From Hofstenia miamia (Eukaryota; Xenacoelomorpha; Acoela): DNA of 64,000 bases. A program made the translations under genes and the position numbers. This document shows, in pieces, positions 54,781-64,000 of this stretch; within the stretch, counting starts at the first letter, position 1; every line of letters begins with the position of its first letter. The stretch lies in the NCBI GenBank assembly GCA_004352715.1, contig SCFE01000024.1:1025706-1089705 (forward strand), in the 5' to 3' direction. The notes beneath the pieces are model-generated. The model was not told where the DNA came from. It ran no database searches and saw nothing but the letters and a program-made list of their open reading frames with translations.

Positions 54781-56970
54781 GTAACTTGGAGCATTTATTG
54801 ATTAAACGAGAAAGGCGTTTAGCATTGATTAATCTCTCACATCGAAATTCGATTAGATTTTCAATTCATCATAAACCCTCAGTCACAGCGCGCCCTCAGT
54901 CCAAGGTCATTTCCGACCTGAAATGCTATTTTGAAGAGCTATAATATTAATGCATTAATAGTAATGGTAATAAATTATCATTAACCGTCAAAAATGCTGT
55001 TGAAATACATTATTAGTGTGTTCAGATTTGACTTGTATATTCCCTTCTACTGATAGTGAGTGTATTCTAAACCGTTGTTTGCTGATTCGTAATCTATCGT
55101 AAATCGTTGGACAGACGTCAATCACACTTGACAGATGTATTACTGATTTCATTTCTTGATTACTACGCAAATGTATCTCTTTAATTTCGGAATTGTTGTA
55201 TGCATGTCTAGGCATGTTAAAATAAATAGGCTTTGGATTTTGAAAGTTACGATTTGAAAAGTTCCATAATCCTAAATGTAAATGTGAATTTTATTGCGAC
55301 ATGTTATTCGGAGCATTCGTCTCTCCAAATTGTTATAAATGCATCTGTTTTCGATTTGCAATTTCCCTAACTAAACAACATTTTGTGTTATTTGGGCCTA
55401 CGCTAATTTTGTGTGCATGATTGCTTTTCAATTCACACTGGATGCAAAGCGCTGATTTTTAAATTTTAATAGATTGCATATGCGTTTGTTATATTTTGAA
55501 TAAGGAAATAATCTGCCAATTTATTTACTGCCGTTCCTTTGCACATATATTCAAAATTTTGTATTATACTTTAGTTGTAGTGTTCGATTTTCTGAAAAAA
55601 ATGAGCAATACTTAATTATGTCTGAGACATTCCCTATACTATCTTATGAACTCAGCTCATTAGGTTAAAAGAGCAATTGCTTCAAATGATTGGGTAATTG
55701 TGTAGTTGTCGCCCTAAGCTAGCGTGGTAACCTGGTTTGTAATTTTATCAATAGAATCTTTCAATTTATTAAGAAGGACATGTGATGTGATATGAAATAT
55801 ATTGTACTATAGTTGTATACAATATATAAATTAACTGCACTAATAATATGTTAGTATTCCTTTGTTACTATTGATATTTTGGTTGTAAGTACATAGCGGT
55901 CCAATAATCTAAAATTTAACACGATTTTTCTGAGATGTTCAAGTACTGTAATGTAATGGAATTTGATCGGTTAAAACTGTTCATGCCATTTTATAATTCT
56001 CAAAGATTCAAACCAAAATATGTTATCTTCAAAAATGGTATAGATTATCTGCTGTAAGGCTTTTTGTTCCATGTCATAACATTTCAAAGTTTTTACGTTA
56101 TTGAACTTTAGGGGACTCTGTGAGAATGCCTTATTTTCAAAATGCTATTCGTTCCGAATGTCTCGCTCCAAATGTCCGAAATCAGTTGAAACTGCAAACA
56201 ATCGCTTTTGTATATCGAATAACATTCGTGAATGATTTCATTTCAAAAGAGAACCTAAATTGCAAAAATGTTGAAATTGCAGTGTATGTTATTTCAAAAA
56301 GGATAGGTGGTGACGAATAATAAAATAGATATGTCCTTGAAATCTTAAATTATAGTATTCAAACAGTAGTGGCAGTTTACATTAATAAACCAATTCACCA
56401 ATTCTCATTAGGTAGACAGCAGGAATATAATTGAAAATTCGCACGCGGAAACGATTTGTAATCAAATTGTGCTGCAACATTATAGCATTAAGTAAGAGCA
56501 AGCATTTAAAAAATTATTTTTAATCTTAACTCCAAAGATTTAGGTAATTAAATTTAATGTTTTGGGGTCACTAAGTTCATAAAACACGGTAATGCATATG
56601 AACTGTTTTGTTTGAGTACCTTACAATGGGAAAACGATCGGCTAAATCGCGAGAGAGCTGCAATCTGTAATATCATTGTAATGCGAGATTTCATATACTA
56701 CATGTATATCCAATTTTTACTAAAATTATTATTATGATCGCATCATATGCAAAGCTTATATTTAAGAAATGTCATCCAGTTACTGTCGAAGGTCTCCTAG
56801 ATTTTTATGCATACTATCTATAGCAACACTTTTATAGAAATTACAGTACATATATTTTAACAACTTTTGTTGAGACATTTATTTATGCCACTCTATACGA
56901 AAGTTGATCCTATTCTGATATAATTAGTTAACATTTATACGAAATTCTGTTTAGTGCCGATGCATACCTG

Positions 56971-57005
<35 letters not shown>

Positions 57006-58333
57006 TATATATATTTACAAAGAAATTTCTCCAAGCCTATTAGTAAATTAGAAAATCTTGAGGAATGGGCAGGTCTATTAGGAACAGCGTTGGCAAAAAA
57101 GTTTATTTTTTATAAAAAAAACGTTTAGACGTTTAAAACAATGTCTTTTGCTTTTAGACATAACCAGCTCAAGGTACGAAAATTTTGCTCAAAACATATA
57201 TAGTAGCACTCATTGAATTATGATAAACTTATCAACATTCAGTTACACGTAAACAAAACGCAAGTTTTGCTATTTTTTCGGTAGAAAATCGCTTATAGAA
57301 GTACGAATGTACTATTTATAAGGTTTTGAACTCATGAAAGCAACAAATAAATTTGACTGTTTCTTGATATGTGCAAAGGCATTTCAAAGTCAGAGGCCGT
57401 TGGGCTGGAGACTTCACGCAATAGACTCCTCGATGGGACAGAGCCGGAGCGCGGATTTAGAGCGAAAAAGAAAGAGGAGACTCTTCTTTTTTCAAAATTC
57501 CCAGGCTGTTTAAGGTTAATGTTAAACGTGCAATTTTATTCCCTGATTTACATAATAAGTGCTCTCGTGATCAATCTCTCCCAATTGTTTTGAAATTGAA
57601 TAATTTCGTTATTTTAAATATTGAGATTCTTATAAAACAAGCATTAGATCAGAACGACCATCAAATTTGAATGAATAACAGATTAAAATCTTATCGAACA
57701 TGGTGTTGATAAAATACCGATATTCCATATGGTACCAAAATTTGATTTTTTGTGACATAAACATAATTTGCTGCCTATTCAAACAATGAGATTTATCGTA
57801 CTACATTAAATGGGTAGTATTTGGTATTTATTTAACTGTTCCTAATTTCTGTTATGCATTGTATATTATGCTAACTAAAAAATCGAAATTTTTAATAAGA
57901 AGCACAAAATATGGAAAGTTTTTGGAGTGTTCTTTACAAATAAAACCATGAGAGACAACACATTTCATAGAACATTTTTTGAAATCCTCAGTTAATTTCA
58001 ACCACAATCCAATTTTTTGTGTAATATCGGAATTCGGAAGCAAGGCTACAGTTTGCAGACGCTGTATGAGTTGATTAAAATATACATTCTCAATTTCGAA
58101 AAAATACAAATAACAGTGATGTAATTTTCTACCATAGATGTTATCAACAAATGGAATTATATATTAATTTTCAGTTGCAGATCTATCATTGTTCTCACTT
58201 TTTTCAAGGCATAAGTCAATTTGATTAGCAACACGTAATATTTAAATAAAAAAGGGCTTAAGGTCGGCACTAGATGTGTTTAAGAGGTTTGGGACAATTT
58301 TGTCCTCAGTGAAACGCAATAGTGTTCTATTCC
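54781..58333. other. No gene recognised
   Basis: AT-rich sequence with a (TA)n run at 56978-57002. Short ORFs only; no terminal repeats, splice-supported exons or RNA genes seen. Confidence 0.4.
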
Positions 58334-58341
58334 ATGTATAT

Positions 58342-59962
58342 TAGGGTGTTTCATAATTGCACTACTTTAAAATTTTATTAGGGCTCGGCATTAGTTTCTG
58401 ATAGAGTTCTGGCCGCTGATTAGGAATCTGACATTGTTTTTATTATGACGTCATTTTGAGGTGCACCACACGACGCAGAATATATGATTTCCTATACGCG
58501 TTATATAAACAGTAATGTTGTATTTGCAACAGAAAAAATTATTCGGAAAAAACAATTTTGCTTCGTTTCCTGTGTAAACAAATGGGTTTCATCTTCTGTT
58601 CCATGTAGAAATCGTTTTGTGACGTCCTATTTAATCCATGTTGCAATTTACAATCAGTATAATGAACCAATTGTTTTACAATAACAAAGCTCCCATAAGC
58701 AGTAATTTCAAGTGTTAAATACCGGTACAAACATTTGAGAAACTCCCTCAGAGTTAAGATTAAGCAGAGTATGATGTACGTGGTTTAGGGCAAAATCACG
58801 TCTTGAAGCTTCGGAAAAAAGCTAGTTACCTGTATTGAACTCTTAAAGTGTTTAAAATAATCAAAAGAATGATTGAGAACTTCATACTTGCAAGAAAAAG
58901 AGCCAAAAATTAAATTGTTCATCCGTTGAGGAAAATTGGCTTGACACCCTTTTTGATATCTGTAAATGTCAGTGTGGCATCTGCAAGATCTACAAAATTT
59001 ACAAAGATAAGTTTCTGTGCTCATGCGAGTTTGATAGCAAGATTCCATTTGCTGTAATTAAATTTCTATTGGATCAAAAGTCTACAAGACAAATGATTTT
59101 AACGTCTTTCAAAGATGCAAGTTTCAACAAACGTAACTTGTAGGCAGCTATGAAGCTCAAACAACGCAACACTGCGGAAAGTGATTTTGTCAGTCCTAAA
59201 TCCGGTAAATTAAGCGTACATGATGATTCCAATTGTGGCATTCTTCCGAGTAAGCTTTGACCACGCACATCTAACTTGAGGATTGTGAGCAAGATGTTGT
59301 GGAATTCGAAGACATTCTCAAACCTGCTGCCTTTGAGGATCCAGAACTTGTCGACCCTGATTATCAACCTCCATTTAAATACACTAAATGTAGATAGGCT
59401 TACAAGAAAATGCGGTTATTTTCCATTAGCACTACTGACTGTGTGAAACTAGATGAAACTAGAGGTCGGAATTAGCGAATGGGCGTTACTTTCCGTCATT
59501 TTGGGGTTTTGAGCTAAGCCCCCTACCTCTCCCATGCCCCCACCCCGCCAATGACTATCAACAAGCCAAACAGGATGATAAGATTTAATTTTATCAAGAA
59601 TCGAACTTTCTGTGCTACAGCATTACATTAAAACAACCTAATTTAGATCGGAGTAGGTTTTTGCTTGTTTATTACGTCATCACTAACGAAGTGCCATAAT
59701 CATTTTTTCCTAATTCTTTTTCTGTTGCAAATACGACATTAATATCAACATAACACTTATCGGAAATCGTATATTCTGCGTCGTTTCGGGCAAATTCCGA
59801 GATTACATGACGTGTAGTTTCCGACATATCGCAAAAAATAAAAACCCGCGCGAAAAATCGTGTGGTGCAACCTCAAAATGACGTCATAATAAAAAAATAA
59901 TGTCAGATTCGTAATCAGCAGCCGTCATAAAATTTTAAAGTGGTGAATTATGAAACACTCTA
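58342..59962 (+). mobile_element. Long-TIR DNA element with 8-bp target duplication and an internal Cys-rich frame
   Basis: It begins TAGGGTGTTTCATAATT and ends with the inverse of TAGAGTGTTTCATAATT, flanked on both sides by ATGTATAT (58334-58341 and 59963-59970). The inverted repeats extend some 230 bp inward, through ATCTGACATT, TATTATGACGTCATTTTGAGG, GCACCACACGA, ACGACGCAGAATATA and GTATTTGCAACAGAAAAA. The right arm carries about 60 extra bases (59795-59855). An 8-bp duplication fits hAT, P or Mutator-type elements; the long arms favour a Mutator-like or unusual hAT element. No transposase was recognised. Confidence 0.85.
58877..59260 (+). pseudogene. Cys-rich reading frame inside the long-TIR element, one internal stop
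   Basis: An 88-codon open stretch contains LFDICKCQCGICKIYKIYKD, then FLCSCEFDSKIPFAVIKFLL and DQKSTRQM, ending at TAG (59141). The same frame continues 38 codons (KLSVHDDSNCGILPSKL) to TGA at 59258. A further acidic segment in another frame follows to about 59390 (DVVEFEDILKPAAFEDPELV). The C-x-C-x-C-x-x-C...C-x-C arrangement suggests a metal-binding domain. I do not know its function; it is probably the element's own or captured gene, now decayed. Confidence 0.5.
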
Positions 59963-59970
59963 ATGTATAT

Positions 59971-61088
59971 GACATATTTTAGAAAACAATTTTAAACAAA
60001 ACGATCTTATCTTTATACAAATAAAGTCATGAATTTTCATCTTGCTAGCTTGTCAAAATTTCAAGAAAGGACATTTTTGTCCACTTGAACAAATGTGGGT
60101 TAACCGAGTTTAACCCGACCGGATCTAGCACTAGATAATATAATTAAAATCAGGAAAATTCATAGTTGCTTTCCTATGTAGGACATCCCTTTTCACGAAT
60201 TACATAGGGAGATGTATCCCCTGCAATTTGCACTCATTTTTTAGAATCAAAGCTGTACAATTTAAGAAGAGGCCCATTTGCTGGAAACTGCAAACGAGTT
60301 TGCAACAATTGAATTTCCAATGTAATGTGCATATTTTAATAAGCAGTTAAATCTAAGAACTGTTAAGTCCAACTTTTCTATGAAATTGTCGGTATGTAAT
60401 AGTTCCTTGCATTGGTAAAATAGTTTTGTAACAATAATAAATAGCGCTTTCACTGAACTCTTCCTTAAATATTCCAGTGCACACTGCTCATGTAAACCTA
60501 ATCTCGGGATTTGAATTTATTAGTGCTGGTTTTATCAATTCAGTTTAAGAAAACAAATCTGCAATTCAGAATAAATTACAAGTTCGTTACAACTGTTATT
60601 TTCTGCTCGATTGACGTCTCCAGGAATCGTTTGGTGACAGTGACTTGATTTATAATCCAGAATAATTTAATCTTATTCTGAGTGTAATTCAGGCAAATCT
60701 CACATGTTTAAAGATTGTAGGTTGATTATATACTGAAGTAATGGTGTGGGGAACATCATACACTTTCTTTTTATAAGAATCAAAAATATTCATTTAGAGA
60801 CTTATGAAAGTTTAATATAATGAGATGTTAGTAAAATATATTCAGTACTTGCTTAAAAATATATTTTTTTCATAATTCCTGCCTCTAAGTTTTGTGTGCA
60901 TGAAACTTTTGACTTTTCAAATAATGACGTCTCCGATTGGCTTTTAGGGCACTCTTATACTGTTTGACCTGAAAAATTTAAGAACCCCCTTTATATAAGT
61001 AGTGGAGATAATATATAATTTTTCATAGATAGAATGCTTTCGATTACATAAATGAAATTGAGAAATGATGTACCTTTACATATTTTGA

Positions 61089-61132
<44 letters not shown>

Positions 61133-62438
61133 CTTTTTGACAGTTTATTGTTTACGATTTTTATATGTTTTCGGAATTGTCATTTATTTCCAAGTAATGT
61201 ATCTCCAATTTGATAGTATGACGATTAGGCGACAGGTCATCTGTAATTATTTTAACAGCCTTTAACCATACGTCTAATTTAATTTATAGTTCTTTATAGT
61301 TCTAGAATAATGATTTAGCACTTAACTATAGGGCCGAAAGATAAATATGTAGGCAGTACATACAGACGGTTTTTCAACTTAAATATTAGTGTTAAATATA
61401 ATTGATTTTTCGTAAGTCTTGGTTCCACTTAACGACTTTTGAGAAGGGCTTCACAGTTCGCCATTGCAAAATTCTCATTGAGACAAAAATCTCATGATCG
61501 GGTTTTATGAAGCATCTCATTCAGCACCAACGCAATGCGAAGCTAAGTAGGAACACGGCGGAAATTCTAGCGGGTATATAGCAACAATTACAATGCTAAA
61601 ATGTAACATCACATTGAACTTAAATGTACTTGTACAGCTAATGCCTGATAAAATTTGCACAGAATTTCTGAGATAATTAGTTTTGCAATTTAATTTTGTG
61701 GGTCTGGTCGGGTTAGAGTTATTTGAGGACTAACTCAGAATTGCTCACATTTAAGATAAGTATTCATTTTACAATTTAATTATAGTTTATTTGGAAATGG
61801 GATTTGGTCTCAAAGAAAATCGGTTTTCATTGAACCGCTTAGTTTAGACCTAAAATATCACCAATTTTCAACATTGAGAACAGTGCATTAAATTATAAAG
61901 CTTAACGGCATAGCTTGTTCGTTTAGAAATATTAAAAGATTTGTGAATGTATTTGTTCTTCACTGTTAAACAGTTGTAAATCGTGTCAACTGTAATTACT
62001 AGCGTCGACAGTCTGCATTCTGAGCTTAGGTTAGTATTTTAATAAGTTTAATATATCAAAATTGTGATTGCTTTTATAATTTGCCTGACAGCATTCACCG
62101 TACCAATAGATGAAATATTCAATTCACTCTTTTTTAGAATGCGCTAGCTGTCATGGGATTTTCCCCCAGCTCTTGTCGTTTTGAAAACGCGGCTTTGCTG
62201 TGAGGACAGTTATATGACGTTACTCCGTTAATTGATAAAAATGCTTACTTCTTAGGGAAGGTTTTATTCCCCATTTTCTGGCAAACTAATTCCTCTTTCC
62301 CTACTCTATTCACTGGAAGTGAATCGATTCTCATAATTTCCAGTATTTTTTTGTTGACTCGTTGTCTTCATTTCGATTTCTCAGTTCAATTTTTCAATTA
62401 TTTGCTTCAATGTCACTGTAACATTTATTTTGCACAAC
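59971..62438. other. No gene recognised
   Basis: AT-rich sequence with a (TA)n run at 61098-61131. No motif-bearing ORF, exon or element ends could be supported. Confidence 0.4.
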
Positions 62439-62439
62439 A

Positions 62440-63456
62440 TATATATATATATATATNNNNNNNNNNNNNNNNNNNNNNNNNNNNNNNNNNNNNNNNNNNN
62501 NNNNNNNNNNNNNNNNNNNNNNNNNNNNNNNNNNNNNNNNNNNNNNNNNNNNNNNNNNNNNNNNNNNNNNNNNNNNNNNNNNNNNNNNNNNNNNNNNNNN
62601 NNNNNNNNNNNNNNNNNNNNNNNNNNNNNNNNNNNNNNNNNNNNNNNNNNNNNNNNNNNNNNNNNNNNNNNNNNNNNNNNNNNNNNNNNNNNNNNNNNNN
62701 NNNNNNNNNNNNNNNNNNNNNNNNNNNNNNNNNNNNNNNNNNNNNNNNNNNNNNNNNNNNNNNNNNNNNNNNNNNNNNNNNNNNNNNNNNNNNNNNNNNN
62801 NNNNNNNNNNNNNNNNNNNNNNNNNNNNNNNNNNNNNNNNNNNNNNNNNNNNNNNNNNNNNNNNNNNNNNNNNNNNNNNNNNNNNNNNNNNNNNNNNNNN
62901 NNNNNNNNNNNNNNNNNNNNNNNNNNNNNNNNNNNNNNNNNNNNNNNNNNNNNNNNNNNNNNNNNNNNNNNNNNNNNNNNNNNNNNNNNNNNNNNNNNNN
63001 NNNNNNNNNNNNNNNNNNNNNNNNNNNNNNNNNNNNNNNNNNNNNNNNNNNNNNNNNNNNNNNNNNNNNNNNNNNNNNNNNNNNNNNNNNNNNNNNNNNN
63101 NNNNNNNNNNNNNNNNNNNNNNNNNNNNNNNNNNNNNNNNNNNNNNNNNNNNNNNNNNNNNNNNNNNNNNNNNNNNNNNNNNNNNNNNNNNNNNNNNNNN
63201 NNNNNNNNNNNNNNNNNNNNNNNNNNNNNNNNNNNNNNNNNNNNNNNNNNNNNNNNNNNNNNNNNNNNNNNNNNNNNNNNNNNNNNNNNNNNNNNNNNNN
63301 NNNNNNNNNNNNNNNNNNNNNNNNNNNNNNNNNNNNNNNNNNNNNNNNNNNNNNNNNNNNNNNNNNNNNNNNNNNNNNNNNNNNNNNNNNNNNNNNNNNN
63401 NNNNNNNNNNNNNNNNNNNNNNNNNNNNNNNNNNNNNNNNNNNNNNNNNNNNNNNN

Positions 63457-63493
<37 letters not shown>
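62440..63493. other. (TA)n tract with a placeholder gap of exactly 1000 N
   Basis: TA repeats flank N at 62457-63456. As at 41 kb, exactly 1000 N means unknown length. Confidence 0.9.
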
Positions 63494-63500
<7 letters not shown>

Positions 63501-64000
63501 TAGGAACAACTATCAGTAATTACTGATACGCGACGGAATGGTATTTTGCAGACTTCAAACACTAGCTGTGTATACTGAAAATTTTAAGTACTTAATATGC
63601 AAATATTAACTAAATATCAGTTATTGTAATGTCTAGCAAGAGTATAGTCTAACTTTAAGTGTAACACTCTATCACTTGAAATATTAGGTGATAAATTATT
63701 CATTCACAAAAATGAAGATGGTGAATATTTTATTTCATCTATGTAATTATCGCCTCTACTTACGGAAGTATACCGCTAGAGGTACATACATTTCTACCTT
63801 TTAATTATTAGCAACCTCAACATTACAATCCCATAAATCATAATATAAATCTTTGTTGTTAATATATGCTAACATTGGGTTTTAAATTTTAAGAACTGTT
63901 GCGAAAACATCGTTATCTAAGGTCACGTTTGGTGTGATGTAGAATTTCTAAATGATTTACAAAAATATTCGAAATCTTAAAGTCCATACTTGGGGGGGGG
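63494..64000. other. Terminal stretch, no gene; ends in a G-run
   Basis: AT-rich sequence ending in nine or more G at the window edge. A homopolymer G in such AT-rich DNA may be real or a sequencing artefact; the next bases are not visible. Confidence 0.4.

Noticed and set aside
63992-64000. Terminal G-run as a regulatory or quadruplex site
   Set aside because: It is cut by the window edge and could be a sequencing artefact; no claim can be supported.

Overview
The window is AT-rich (roughly two thirds A+T) animal DNA. It has long introns, many (TA)n microsatellites interrupted by assembly gaps, and a varied transposon load. Codon use is standard, splice signals are canonical, and protein-coding exons are small and widely spaced. 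An invertebrate metazoan is the best guess; I cannot name the species from sequence alone.

The main gene is a prominin (CD133) family membrane glycoprotein on the minus strand, running right to left over at least 40 kb. I could place 16 exons between positions 1 and 40213. Thirteen consecutive junctions (40213 down to 494) keep reading phase exactly, which gives about 640 residues of coherent prominin sequence. Included are part of TM2, the first large ectodomain loop, TM3, the short Cys-containing cytoplasmic loop with its GYD motif, TM4, the second large ectodomain loop, TM5 and the start of the C-terminal tail. The N-terminal exons (signal peptide, TM1, Cys-rich loop) were not found. They may sit in or beyond the 1000-N gap at 41063-42062. 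The extreme C-terminus runs off the left edge.

A 17.6 kb intron of this gene (22457-40092) contains an intronless plus-strand ORF (38307-39188). Its membrane topology resembles a divergent rhodopsin-like GPCR, so it looks like a nested antisense gene. The rest of the window is intron or upstream DNA with transposon relics. From left to right these are: a piggyBac-like relic (9.5-10.6 kb), a TGGGT-rich terminal-inverted-repeat element (14 kb), a degenerate non-LTR retrotransposon with reverse transcriptase (15.6-17.9 kb), one copy of a small hAT-like family at 27.5 kb, a hAT transposase relic (32.7-33.4 kb), a hAT MITE with a perfect 8-bp target duplication (34.5 kb), further copies of the small hAT-like family (36.2, 43.3 and 44.5 kb), a Tc1/mariner element with a broken transposase (49.0-50.6 kb), a Harbinger-like MITE (51.5 kb), a probable LINE tail (54.3 kb), and a 1.6 kb element with long inverted repeats that carries an unrecognised Cys-rich reading frame (58.3-60.0 kb).

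Several assembly problems are visible. They are sequence duplications on both sides of gaps, two placeholder gaps of exactly 1000 N, and a near-perfect copy of the Tn5 mosaic end beside a (TA)n tract at 42.3 kb.
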